From assembly GCA_022794255.1 (NCBI GenBank), contig JAAWEL010000023.1, forward strand, positions 62,001 through 126,000: 64,000 nucleotides of DNA, in the 5' to 3' direction. The position numbers and the translations under genes were made by a program. This document shows, in pieces, positions 8,413 through 16,816 of this stretch. Under the pieces are notes generated by a model. That model was not told where the DNA came from. It made no database searches and worked only from the letters and a program-made list of their open reading frames with translations. Each line of letters begins with the position of its first letter. Position 1 is the first letter of the stretch. Source of the stretch: Lachnospiraceae bacterium (GTDB taxonomy: Bacteria; Bacillota; Clostridia; Lachnospirales; Lachnospiraceae).

Positions 8413-9288
8413 GTGAAGGCAGGAATATGGATTCTTCCGGCACTGGCCGCTTTTGGGGCCGGAGGGCTCTTGCGGTCTCAGTATGAGCGGGATCATTTTG
8501 TGGTGGAGGAGACCTGGATTCGTTCTCCCAAGATAAAAAGAGGCAGAACGGTGGTGTTTCTCACAGACCTTCACGATAAAGAATTTGGGGAGAAAAACCA
8601 GCGGCTTTTGGAGCGGATCCGTCAGGAGCAGCCGGATTTTGTTCTGATTGGCGGGGACACAATGGTGGCAAAACCGGGCCTTGCCGGGCTTAAAGCCACA
8701 GAGCACCTTATTGCAGGACTGAGACAAATCTGCCCTGTATATTACGGAAACGGGAACCATGAACAGAGACTTTACAGAGAACAGGAAAGCTATGGGAAGC
8801 TGTACCAGGAATTTTGCCGGCTTTTAATACAGTATCAGGTGACTTATCTGTCGGATGCTTCAGTGGAAGTGGATGAAGATATTCGCATCAGTGGTTTGAA
8901 TATTGCTCCGGTCTATTATCGGGATGTGTTTCCCGGGAAAATGGATCCGGAATATATTGCCCGTCATTTGGGGAGGGCAGACAAAGAGCGGTTTCAGATA
9001 TTGCTGTCTCACTCCCCCTTGTTTTTGGATGCCTATGCCGGGTGGGGGGCGGATCTGACTCTGGCCGGGCATTTTCACGGGGGCACGGTGCGGATTCCGG
9101 GACTAGGGGGTGTGATGACGCCTCAGTATCAGTTTTTCCTTCCCTGCTGTGGAGGTACCTTTGAAAAGGACAGGAGAACCATGATTGTGGGACGGGGACT
9201 GGGGACTCACTCCATCAATATCCGATTCTGTAATAAGCCTCAGGTGGTGGTGGTAAGGCTGAATAAAGAGGTTAGCCAAAACGGATGA
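8413..9288 (+). CDS. Membrane-anchored metallophosphoesterase
   Basis: A 291-residue calcineurin-like phosphoesterase. An N-terminal hydrophobic stretch (IWILPALAAFGAGGLL, residues 5-20) probably anchors it with the catalytic domain outside. The metal-binding series is complete: DLH at 52-54, GGD near 80, GNHE near 116, LLSHSP near 198 and GHFHGG near 218. This pattern is like the YkuE/YaeI group, which hydrolyse phosphodiesters and UDP-sugar lipid intermediates. It starts with GTG at 8413, 4 bases after the HAD gene. The next gene encodes a PAP2 phosphatase, suggesting a small cluster for membrane phospholipid or lipid-carrier turnover; this link is an inference. Confidence 0.85.
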   Translation: MKAGIWILPALAAFGAGGLLRSQYERDHFVVEETWIRSPKIKRGRTVVFLTDLHDKEFGEKNQRLLERIRQEQPDFVLIGGDTMVAKPGLAGLKATEHLIAGLRQICPVYYGNGNHEQRLYREQESYGKLYQEFCRLLIQYQVTYLSDASVEVDEDIRISGLNIAPVYYRDVFPGKMDPEYIARHLGRADKERFQILLSHSPLFLDAYAGWGADLTLAGHFHGGTVRIPGLGGVMTPQYQFFLPCCGGTFEKDRRTMIVGRGLGTHSINIRFCNKPQVVVVRLNKEVSQNG

Positions 9289-9351
9289 CAGGGCCTGAAT
9301 TTTTGAGAGATGGCCAGATAAATAAAAATAAGTGACAGGACGGATAAAGAA

Positions 9352-10056
9352 ATGAATTTAAAGTACGATGTGTTGGAAATAACCAGGGAGCATTGGAGAA
9401 CCGATATACGTGGCTGGCTTGCCGGGCACCAGTATATTCAGGCCTTGTGGTATCTGGTGATCTTTCTGGCAGCGTTTTACATTACGGAGCGGTTGGTGAC
9501 GCCGAAATATATAATCTCCTGTCCTGCGGATGACTGGATTCCATTTCATGAGCAGTTTATTGTGTTGTATCTGATGTGGTTTATTTTACTGCCGGCATCC
9601 TGGCTGTACACAGCAGTTACCAGCAAGGAGGATTTTCAGAACCTGTTTTTGATTATGTTTGGGGGAATGACTATCAGCATTGTGATCTATTGGCTTTTCC
9701 CTAATGGGCTGAAGCTGCGGCCGGAAGCTGTGGAGCCGGGCATATGCGGGAACTTGGTTCGGATGATTCATGCGGTGGATACACCGGGAAATGTGTGTCC
9801 GTCCATTCATGTGTCCAGCTCCACAGCGGTGGCAGTGGTAGCTTACCGGTCTCGGGTTCTGAAAAAGCAGGTGCTTATCCAATGGAGCGTTTATTTGCTG
9901 GTAGTTGGAATTTCCTTGTCCACGATGTTTTTAAAACAGCATTCGGTGATTGATGTGATCTGTGGCGGGGCGCTGACAGGAGGGCTTGCAAAGCTGGTAT
10001 ACCGACTGCCCTGGAGAGGGTGGATGAAGGGAACCAGAATGGAATTTTTTCTGTAG
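9352..10056 (+). CDS. PAP2 family membrane phosphatase
   Basis: A 234-residue integral membrane protein with about five hydrophobic segments. The PAP2 catalytic motifs are present: KLRP near residue 121, PSIHVSSS near residue 148 and the final STMFLKQHSVID near residue 188, supplying the phosphate-binding Lys/Arg and the two catalytic His. Family members remove phosphate from lipid phosphates such as phosphatidate or undecaprenyl pyrophosphate at the outer face of the membrane. Substrate is unknown. The gene stands 63 bases after the metallophosphoesterase gene and is the last of this group before a new promoter. Confidence 0.87.
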   Translation: MNLKYDVLEITREHWRTDIRGWLAGHQYIQALWYLVIFLAAFYITERLVTPKYIISCPADDWIPFHEQFIVLYLMWFILLPASWLYTAVTSKEDFQNLFLIMFGGMTISIVIYWLFPNGLKLRPEAVEPGICGNLVRMIHAVDTPGNVCPSIHVSSSTAVAVVAYRSRVLKKQVLIQWSVYLLVVGISLSTMFLKQHSVIDVICGGALTGGLAKLVYRLPWRGWMKGTRMEFFL

Positions 10057-10078
10057 ATGTTACAGAATATGCATATGC

Positions 10079-10107
10079 TTGCATAAATTTCCCAGCTATG
10101 TTAGAAT
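10079..10107 (+). promoter_or_regulatory. Predicted promoter of the GntR regulator gene
   Basis: TTGCAT (10079-10084), 17 bases, then TAGAAT (10102-10107). An inverted repeat TGTTACA / TGTAACA (10058-10064 and 10109-10115) flanks it. The -10 neighbourhood ATGTTAGAATATG resembles the palindrome in the downstream TRAP promoter, consistent with autoregulation. Confidence 0.6.
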
Positions 10108-10184
10108 ATGTAACAGTTTGAAACAGGGCAGGTTTTATGGTTTTTCGTGACAGAACTATATAATATATCGGCGCAGGGGATGAG

Positions 10185-10877
10185 ATGGTGAGGGAGAAAC
10201 GACAGTATGTTGTTGCGGTCAACAGTGTGCGTGAGATTGCATACAAGACACTTCGCAATGAAATCGTAAGTATGGAATTGAAGCCGGGGATGGTAATCAG
10301 TACCCAGGATATAGCCAACAGGCTGAATATCAGCAGGACACCGGTGAGAGAGGCGTTTATTAAGCTCCAGGGAGAGGAGCTGTTAGAGATTTCCCCACAG
10401 AAGGCTACAATTGTGTCCAGAATCGATGTGGATCGTCTGTATCAGGAATGGTTCATTCGGGAGGCGTTAGAGATGACGAATATGCGGAAGTTTGCCACTG
10501 TGGCCTCAAGGGAAACTATAGAATCCATGCGAAAAAATATAGAGGATCAGTATCAGGCTTTAGAGGAAAAAGATTATGTGAAATATTTAGAGCTGGATAA
10601 CAGCTTTCATCAGATGGAGTTTCTTGACACGGGGGAGGCGCTGGCTGCATCCTTGCTGGTTCAGATGAATGGACATTATGACCGGATCCGCCTGATTACA
10701 GCTAATGTCAATAACCGGGCAATGCATATTGTCAAAGAGCATGAAAAGCTGGTAGACTGTATTGTCAAAAAGAATGTGGAGGGAGCTGTCACATTGCTGC
10801 AGCAGCATATCCAGGAGCTTCAGTATTATCAGAAGATGGCCATGGAGATGTGGCCAGAGTATTTTGTGCATCAGTAG
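10185..10877 (+). CDS. GntR/FadR-type (FCD) transcription regulator
   Basis: A 230-residue regulator with an N-terminal winged helix (ISTQDIANRLNISRTPVREAF near residues 44-64, typical GntR recognition helix) and a C-terminal all-helical FCD ligand-binding domain. FCD members usually respond to organic acids or sugar acids and often repress the adjacent catabolic operon. The gene is 237 bases before a TRAP transporter operon whose promoter carries a perfect palindrome, so that operon is the likely target. The start ATG has a modest AGGGG site. Confidence 0.9.
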   Translation: MVREKRQYVVAVNSVREIAYKTLRNEIVSMELKPGMVISTQDIANRLNISRTPVREAFIKLQGEELLEISPQKATIVSRIDVDRLYQEWFIREALEMTNMRKFATVASRETIESMRKNIEDQYQALEEKDYVKYLELDNSFHQMEFLDTGEALAASLLVQMNGHYDRIRLITANVNNRAMHIVKEHEKLVDCIVKKNVEGAVTLLQQHIQELQYYQKMAMEMWPEYFVHQ

Positions 10878-11006
10878 CAGATGTTGTTTTGCCTGAAAAT
10901 ATAAAAATAGCCAGTTGAAATCGATGACAGGAAGGAGTATTCCTGTCATTTTGCATAAAAAACAAATAAAATATGTAGAAAAATTAAAAAACATATATTA
11001 TGGATA

Positions 11007-11035
11007 TTGACACTAACATGTTAGTATGCTAGAAT
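11007..11035 (+). promoter_or_regulatory. Promoter of the TRAP operon with embedded palindromic operator
   Basis: TTGACA (11007-11012), a 17-base spacer and TAGAAT (11030-11035) form a near-consensus sigma-A promoter. The perfect 14-base palindrome ACTAACATGTTAGT (11012-11025) fills most of the spacer. A repressor bound there would block RNA polymerase; the GntR protein encoded just upstream is the natural candidate. Confidence 0.8.
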
Positions 11036-11114
11036 GTCAACAGAGATGGTCAGGCAGGTGACATAAAGGGTTGCGTGCCAAAACATATTTTTTAATAATC
11101 AGGAGGATAAAGGT

Positions 11115-12218
11115 ATGAAGAGGAAAATCATGGCACTGGTATTAACCGCAAGTATGGTTTTGACCCTGGCAGCTTGCGGAAGCAGCGGCAACTCCGGGAC
11201 AGCAAAGACGACAGCAGCCGCAGTCAGTGAGGCGAAGGAAGAGACCCAGGCCACAGAGGAATCAGGCAAAGAAGAAAGTAAGACACAGACGCAAGAAGCT
11301 GCCACAGAGGGAGCCTCCTACACGATTAATGTGGCGTCCACATTTGCCCCTGAAGGACCTGTGCATCAAGTTATGGAGGAGTTTAAGACGAATGTGGAGA
11401 CAGCTTCCGGGGGACGGATCCAGGTGATTATCCATCCTAGCGGTGCGCTGGGAGGAGCCAGAGAGGTATCGGAGGGAGTCCATGCAGGGACCATTGAGAT
11501 GGGAGCCTTGGGCTGTGAGGATTTTGAGTATTATGCGCCGGAATATTCCATTTTGGAAGCGCCTTATCTGTTTCGGGACATGAATCATTTTAAGGATTTT
11601 TTGAGCACCCATGGGGATCAGATCTTCTCAGAGGTGCAGGAGAAGTCTGGAATCATCACATCTGCCTGGTTTTACAGAGGGGCCAGGATGATTACAGCGA
11701 ACAAGGAGATTGTGGAGCCGGCGGATTTGAAGGGATTAAAGTTCCGTTTGCCATCCATTCCGGTTCGGGTTTCTGTGTTTGAAGCGTTCGGGGCTTCTCC
11801 CACCATTGTCGACTTCTCAGAGCTTTATATGGCACTGAAAACGGGGACTGTGGATGCCCAGGAGAATCCTCCGGAGACGATTTATTCCTATAAATATTAT
11901 GAGGCACAGAAGTATCTGATCCTTTCTTCTCACATCTTTACCTTGGCAAGATATATCACTTCTGAGGCATGGTTTGAGACCCTGACAGCAGAGGATCAGG
12001 CTTTAATCAGCCAGGCATGGGCAGATGCCCAGGCAAAGGTCACAGAGGAGTATCCGAATCCGGATGAAACCTATGTAGAGAAGTGCCGCCAGGAAGGAAT
12101 GGAGGTCATCACTCCTAACAATGAGGCGTTTATTGAGCTGGCGGCTCCTGTAGTGCAGGAGTATAATGATGCCAACTGGAAGCCGGGACTTCTAGAACTG
12201 GTAAACAGTATAAAATAA
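11115..12218 (+). CDS. TRAP transporter substrate-binding lipoprotein (DctP family)
   Basis: A 367-residue lipoprotein: a hydrophobic signal ends in the lipobox LAAC with C21 as the lipidated cysteine, followed by a Ser/Thr/Glu-rich linker to about residue 65. The rest is a DctP-type solute-binding domain; the region VEPADLKGLKFRLPSIPVRV contains the arginine that in this family binds the substrate carboxylate. It should deliver a carboxylic or sugar acid to the DctQ/DctM membrane proteins encoded next. Start ATG follows AGGAGG. A small terminator-like hairpin after the gene would let it be made in excess over the permease. Confidence 0.92.
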   Translation: MKRKIMALVLTASMVLTLAACGSSGNSGTAKTTAAAVSEAKEETQATEESGKEESKTQTQEAATEGASYTINVASTFAPEGPVHQVMEEFKTNVETASGGRIQVIIHPSGALGGAREVSEGVHAGTIEMGALGCEDFEYYAPEYSILEAPYLFRDMNHFKDFLSTHGDQIFSEVQEKSGIITSAWFYRGARMITANKEIVEPADLKGLKFRLPSIPVRVSVFEAFGASPTIVDFSELYMALKTGTVDAQENPPETIYSYKYYEAQKYLILSSHIFTLARYITSEAWFETLTAEDQALISQAWADAQAKVTEEYPNPDETYVEKCRQEGMEVITPNNEAFIELAAPVVQEYNDANWKPGLLELVNSIK

Positions 12219-12240
12219 TCGATTCCAACCTACAATAAAA

Positions 12241-12260
12241 GGCCCTGTTTTTGCAGGGTC
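12241..12260 (+). terminator. Partial terminator between binding protein and permease genes
   Basis: GGCCCTG pairs with CAGGGTC around a TTTTTG loop, followed by TTTATAG. The stem is short (7 bp with one G-U) and the T-run weak, so it probably attenuates rather than stops transcription into dctQM. Confidence 0.55.
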
Positions 12261-12329
12261 TTTATAGTAACCAGCAGGAATGACCCTATCACCGGGGATG
12301 TTCAAACGATTGCAAAAAGGAGGCAAAGG

Positions 12330-12827
12330 ATGACAAAAAGGCTTTTGGCATTGTTAGAAAATGTCTGTGCAGTCTGTCTCTGTGTGCTCACATTTTCCGT
12401 GTTTTTCCAGATTCTGGCCCGTATGATATTTCATATTCCGGCCACCTGGACAGTTGAGATCGGACGAGCCATGTTTTTGACCATCGTATTCTTAGGGACG
12501 CCGATCCTGATTTATGATGACGGCCAGATGGCAGTTACTATGATCAAGGATCTGTTTCATGGAAAACGGATGGGAATTTTAGTGTTTAATATATTGGAAG
12601 ATATCTGCGTATATTTCTTTTTGATCACTTTGATTTACGGCTGTTATGACCGGATGCTTTCTGAGTGGCATGCGGCGATTCCCACGGTGGAATGGCTGAC
12701 CTATGGCTATCTTTATCTGGTAATGCTGATTGGCACACTCTGTATGCTGTATGCCAAGGTGGTTCATACGAAAAATTATCTTACAGGAAAAAAAGGAGAG
12801 GAGGAGGATCCATGTATCAAATCGTAG
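12330..12827 (+). CDS. TRAP transporter small permease (DctQ family)
   Basis: A 165-residue protein with four hydrophobic membrane segments, the standard DctQ layout. It includes the WTVEIGRAMFLTIVFLGTPI segment near residues 44-63, matching the conserved W-x-E-E/I-x-x-R region of the family. It forms the membrane complex with DctM. Its end overlaps the DctM start by 16 bases, so translation is coupled. A strong AAAAAGGAGG site precedes the ATG. Confidence 0.9.
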   Translation: MTKRLLALLENVCAVCLCVLTFSVFFQILARMIFHIPATWTVEIGRAMFLTIVFLGTPILIYDDGQMAVTMIKDLFHGKRMGILVFNILEDICVYFFLITLIYGCYDRMLSEWHAAIPTVEWLTYGYLYLVMLIGTLCMLYAKVVHTKNYLTGKKGEEEDPCIKS

Positions 12828-14116
12828 CGCTGATTCTCACAGTAGGACTGATTGTGCTTTTGGCGCTGGGGGTACCAGTGGGAATGGCTCTGTGTGTCAC
12901 CGGCTGTGTGGGATTTATGGTCAATATGGGGTCGGTTATGTCCTGGTTTCAGCTGATATCCATGCCTTTAAAGCTGACCAGCAGCCTGCAGAATTTTCTT
13001 TTGCTATCCATTCCTCTGTTTATTTTGGCAGCTAAGATCATGAACGGCTCATCGATCACCAAGAGAATTTTTAAATTTGCCAATGTGGCTGTGGGATGGC
13101 TTCCTGGAGGATTGGGACATGCCAATATTCTGGCTTCCTTAATTTTTGCAGGAATGTCCGGCACAGCAGTGTCTGATGCGGCTGGGTTGGGACAGATTGA
13201 GATTGAGGCTATGAAGAGCAATGGATATGATGTGGATTTTTCTGCAGGAGTGACAGTGGCTTCTTCTACCATTGGCCCGATCTTCCCGCCGTCTGTTCCC
13301 ATGGTTATGTATTCCACGATCTCTGGGGTGTCTGTGGGCTCTCTGTTTATGGGCGGGGTGGTTCCAGGTGTTTTGATGACGTTGAGCATGATGCTTATCG
13401 TGTATTTGGTGGCAAAGAAGCGAAATTATCCCAGGATGGAGTTCCCCACTTTAAAGGAGTTTGGCATTGCATTGTGGGAAGCATTGATTCCCATGCTGAC
13501 GCCGGTGATCCTGTTAGTGGGAATCTGGACAGGGATTTTTACAACCACAGAGTCAGCAGTTGTGGCTACCATGTATGCGCTGCTGGTTTCGTTTTTTGTT
13601 TTTCATGAGATGGATTTAAAACGGTTGTGGAGTATATTAAAGGAAACGATTCGGGACACGGCTTCCATTGGATTTGTGACGGCTGCTGCGGCTTTTTATG
13701 GCTGGGTTCTGGCCCGGTGTGGCATATCCAATGCCATTGCTCTGTGGCTGGCCAATGTGACTACCAATCCGGTTGTGTTTATGCTGATCGTTAATATTGC
13801 TTTGCTTGTCATCGGATGCTTTATGGAGAGTATTGCAGCGATCCTTGTGTTTGGGCCGGTTCTTCTGACTGCGGCCACAGCTATGGGCATTGACCCTTTG
13901 TATTTTGGGCTTGTTATGGTTTTAAACCTGATGATCGGGCTGTGTACCCCTCCCTTTGGGGTATGTCTGTTTGTCATAGCCGATACGGCAAAGATCAGCT
14001 TTCAGAGAATGGTAAGGGCCATGCTTCCTTTTTATATACCCCTGTTTGGATGTCTGATACTTTTGTGTCTGATTCCGGGAATCGGTACATGGCTGCCTAG
14101 TGTGCTTGCGAAGTAA
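12812..14116 (+). CDS. TRAP transporter large permease (DctM family)
   Basis: A 434-residue membrane protein with about twelve hydrophobic segments and the typical DctM features: GVPVGMAL near residue 17, SIPLFILAAKIM near residue 68, GMSGTAVSDAAGLG near residue 111, IGPIFPPSVPMV near residue 151 and NLMIGLCTPPFGV near residue 372. It is the sodium-driven translocating subunit. The ATG at 12812, preceded by GGAGAGGAGGAGG, is chosen over longer in-frame starts inside dctQ. Together with the binding protein it completes a TRAP system whose substrate should fit the isomerases encoded downstream. Confidence 0.92.
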   Translation: MYQIVALILTVGLIVLLALGVPVGMALCVTGCVGFMVNMGSVMSWFQLISMPLKLTSSLQNFLLLSIPLFILAAKIMNGSSITKRIFKFANVAVGWLPGGLGHANILASLIFAGMSGTAVSDAAGLGQIEIEAMKSNGYDVDFSAGVTVASSTIGPIFPPSVPMVMYSTISGVSVGSLFMGGVVPGVLMTLSMMLIVYLVAKKRNYPRMEFPTLKEFGIALWEALIPMLTPVILLVGIWTGIFTTTESAVVATMYALLVSFFVFHEMDLKRLWSILKETIRDTASIGFVTAAAAFYGWVLARCGISNAIALWLANVTTNPVVFMLIVNIALLVIGCFMESIAAILVFGPVLLTAATAMGIDPLYFGLVMVLNLMIGLCTPPFGVCLFVIADTAKISFQRMVRAMLPFYIPLFGCLILLCLIPGIGTWLPSVLAK

Positions 14117-14128
14117 GAGGAGAGACGG

Positions 14129-14938
14129 ATGATAAAAGTAGTGCGGGGAGAGATTACCCAAAAGTGGAATAAATATGTCAGCAGGGAGAACAACCCTGAG
14201 ATGATGGACTCTGAATTTGGCGTTATTTTTCTGAAAAAACAGGAAAGCTATGAGTTATGTACAGGGGAAGAGTATATTTTTTGCCTGAACAAAGGAAGGA
14301 TTACCTTTTGGTGGGATGACAGAGAAGAGACTGTGGAGAGAAAAAGCTGTTTTACGGAGGACCCTTATGTTCTCCATGTACATCGGGATACCCAGGTGAG
14401 AATCACATGTCTGTCTGACAGGGCGGAGATCAATGTGGCCAGCACTCATAATGAGAAATTATTCTGCAACCGGCTTTATGAGCCGAAGGATCTTTTGTGC
14501 CGGGAGCTTGTGGATGAAGAAAAGCTGGGTGGAAAGGTAAAAAGAATGAAGCGGGCATTTTTTGACCGGTCTGTCTGTCCGGAGACCAATCTGTTTTGCG
14601 GGGAAGTGGTAAATTATCCGGGGTGCTGGGCCTGTTTTCCGCCTCATTTACATGAGGAGCCGGAGATTTATTACTATAAATTCTTTCCGGAGCAGGGATA
14701 TGGCTTTGCGGAGTTTGGAGATGAGGCCATCAAGGTGGTCAATCGAAGTGTTACCTGTAATCCGGGGGGACAGCTTCATGCTCAGGCCACGGCGCCAGGC
14801 TATGCGGGATACATTATGTGGACCCAGCGATTACAGGACAACGGAAAAAACATTGTGTATACGCTGGATGAAAAACATGCCTGGCTGGATGAGGATAATG
14901 TACGGATCTATCCGGAGCTTTGTGAGGAGGAGCTATGA
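14129..14938 (+). CDS. IolB/KduI-like cupin isomerase
   Basis: A 269-residue protein resembling 5-deoxyglucuronate isomerase (IolB) and related KduI enzymes: two cupin halves, with the metal-binding stretch PHLHEEPEIYYYKF at residues 172-185 (H173, H175, E179) and a further histidine in GGQLHAQATAPGY. Such enzymes interconvert aldose and ketose forms of deoxy or uronic acids in the cytoplasm. Its place behind a TRAP transporter and before a TIM-barrel isomerase suggests breakdown of a sugar acid or inositol-like compound. No other myo-inositol gene is present, so the exact substrate is open. Confidence 0.7.
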   Translation: MIKVVRGEITQKWNKYVSRENNPEMMDSEFGVIFLKKQESYELCTGEEYIFCLNKGRITFWWDDREETVERKSCFTEDPYVLHVHRDTQVRITCLSDRAEINVASTHNEKLFCNRLYEPKDLLCRELVDEEKLGGKVKRMKRAFFDRSVCPETNLFCGEVVNYPGCWACFPPHLHEEPEIYYYKFFPEQGYGFAEFGDEAIKVVNRSVTCNPGGQLHAQATAPGYAGYIMWTQRLQDNGKNIVYTLDEKHAWLDEDNVRIYPELCEEEL

Positions 14939-15804
14939 AAATCTCTTATAATGAGGCATGTGGTTTGGGATGTTCTACTTTGGAGCAGGATTTGGAGCTT
15001 TGTGAGGCAGCAGGCTTTGATTACATAGAAATACGGTTTGATATGTTGATGGAGTATTTAAGAGACCACAGGACAGAGGAGCTGGCAGCGTATTTTGCCA
15101 CCCATCACATTAAACCCCATGCTTTTAATGCCCTGTATCTCTATCCGGAGTTTTTGCGGGAGGATGACGATCCCAAAAGACGTGCTTTTCTTCTGGGACA
15201 ATTTTTGTATGGATGTGAGATCGGTCATAAGATCGGCAATCATCACATGATTGTGGTACCGCCGTTTCTGGACGGGCCCAACTATGTGGCGTTTCCTGGG
15301 ACCGAGAAGGAGAACAATGAGAACTGTATCCGGATGCTGAGGGAGCTGGGGAAAATCGGCAAATCGTATGATATGAATCTGTGCTTTGAGCTGGTAGGTT
15401 TTCCCCGATCCTCGGTCCGCACAGTGGAGAATGCAAAAAGGATTGTGGAGGCAGTGGCACTGGACAATGTAGGCTACGTTTTTGACGCCTACAATCTATA
15501 TCTGTATAACGGGAAAAATGATTACAATGGGATGAAATCCGTAGAAAAGGAAAAGATATTTGCTGTCCATCTTAACAGTGCAGATGATGTGCCGGAGCGG
15601 GAGAGGAAACAGGAGAAACGGTGCTTTGTGAATGAGGGAGTGGTGGATATTCCGGGATTTTTGGGGGTATTAAGGGAGATCGGATATGAGGGCATGTGTT
15701 CGGTTGAGATCTTTCGGCCTCAGTACTGGAAAGAAAGCCCCCAGTGGGTGGTGCAAAATGCCTACGAAACTACCAGAAAAGCGATGAGCGAAAATCATTG
15801 TTGA
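14935..15804 (+). CDS. Sugar phosphate isomerase/epimerase-like TIM barrel
   Basis: A 289-residue protein of the xylose-isomerase-like TIM-barrel superfamily (IolE/IolI/hydroxypyruvate isomerase relatives). Candidate metal ligands are E in LCFELVGFP near residue 150, D in YVFDAYNLYLY near residue 184, H in FAVHLNS near residue 207 and E in CSVEIFRP near residue 260. It overlaps the cupin isomerase by ATGA, so the two are coupled and probably act in sequence on the imported compound. It is the last gene of the GntR-TRAP unit, as a strong terminator follows at once. Confidence 0.75.
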   Translation: MKISYNEACGLGCSTLEQDLELCEAAGFDYIEIRFDMLMEYLRDHRTEELAAYFATHHIKPHAFNALYLYPEFLREDDDPKRRAFLLGQFLYGCEIGHKIGNHHMIVVPPFLDGPNYVAFPGTEKENNENCIRMLRELGKIGKSYDMNLCFELVGFPRSSVRTVENAKRIVEAVALDNVGYVFDAYNLYLYNGKNDYNGMKSVEKEKIFAVHLNSADDVPERERKQEKRCFVNEGVVDIPGFLGVLREIGYEGMCSVEIFRPQYWKESPQWVVQNAYETTRKAMSENHC

Positions 15805-15810
15805 ATTTTG

Positions 15811-15862
15811 GCCATGGAGAAGTCCGGCGATTGTGTAAAGCCGGCTTGTCCATGGCTTTTTT
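15811..15862 (+). terminator. Intrinsic terminator of the GntR-TRAP unit
   Basis: GCCATGGA plus an inner CCGGC pair with GCCGG and TCCATGGC to give a long stem, followed by TTTTTT at 15857-15862. Confidence 0.88.
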
Positions 15863-15887
15863 CGTGGTATGTACTTTTGATTCTTTG

Positions 15888-15916
15888 TTTACATCCCTCT
15901 TGTTTTTTGCTATACT
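15888..15916 (+). promoter_or_regulatory. Predicted promoter of the scpA operon
   Basis: TTTACA (15888-15893), 17-base spacer, TATACT (15911-15916), placed between the upstream terminator and scpA. Confidence 0.6.
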
Positions 15917-15983
15917 GAGGAATGGTTTTGTCAATGTTTAGACATGTATATAGGGTTAATGTATTTTTGGTGGAGAGTGAGAT

Positions 15984-16778
15984 ATGACGATTTCTTATAA
16001 GCTGGAGAAGTTTGAGGGTCCTCTGGATCTGCTGCTTCACTTGATTGATAAAAATAAGGTGGATATTTATGATATCCCGATTGTGGAGATTACCCGTCAG
16101 TATTTGGAATATGTAAGCCAGATGGAGCGGGAGGATCTGAATGTTGTCAGTGATTTTTTGGTGATGGCGGCGACTCTTTTAGACATTAAGTCCCGAATGC
16201 TTCTGCCTCTGGATGTGGATGAGGAAGGGCAGGAGGAGGATCCCCGGGCAGAGTTAGTGGCGCGTCTTTTGGAGTATAAGCGGTATAAAATGATGGCTCA
16301 GGAGCTTTTGGACATGGAGGAGGATGCTCAGGGAGTTCTCTTTAAAATGCCTACCGTGCCCAGGGAGGTGGCCAAATATGAACCGCCGGTGGATTTAAAT
16401 GAGCTTCTGGACGGGCTGACACTGGCAAAGCTGCAGAGGATTTTTGAGTCTGTGATGAGGCGTCAGCAGGATAAGGTGGATCCAATCCGAAGTAATTTTG
16501 GCACGATCAAAAAGGAGCCGGTTAGTTTGGAGAACCGAATCATGGATGTGATGGGATTTGCCAGAAAGCATCGCCGTTTCAGCTTTCGGCAGATACTGGA
16601 AAGACAGGGGGACAAGCTGGAGGTGGTGGTGACCTTTCTGGCAATCTTAGAGCTGATGAAAATCGGAAAGATTCATCTGACTCAGGAACATACCTTCGAT
16701 GATATGGACATTGAGATTTTGGAGGAGGACGGCCAGGAGACGGATCTGGAGCTTCATTTGGAGGGGCTGGACGGGTAG
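15984..16778 (+). CDS. scpA: Segregation and condensation protein A
   Basis: A 264-residue kleisin. The N-terminus YKLEKFEGPLDLLLHLIDK is the family signature that contacts the Smc neck, and the C-terminal winged helix (FRQILERQGDKLEVVVTFLAIL) binds the Smc head. With Smc and ScpB it forms the condensin complex that compacts and separates chromosomes. scpB follows after 38 bases, the common arrangement in Firmicutes. Confidence 0.95.
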   Translation: MTISYKLEKFEGPLDLLLHLIDKNKVDIYDIPIVEITRQYLEYVSQMEREDLNVVSDFLVMAATLLDIKSRMLLPLDVDEEGQEEDPRAELVARLLEYKRYKMMAQELLDMEEDAQGVLFKMPTVPREVAKYEPPVDLNELLDGLTLAKLQRIFESVMRRQQDKVDPIRSNFGTIKKEPVSLENRIMDVMGFARKHRRFSFRQILERQGDKLEVVVTFLAILELMKIGKIHLTQEHTFDDMDIEILEEDGQETDLELHLEGLDG

Positions 16779-16816
16779 AAGGAGCTGCATAGAATGAGGG
16801 GAGAGGCGTAACATAT

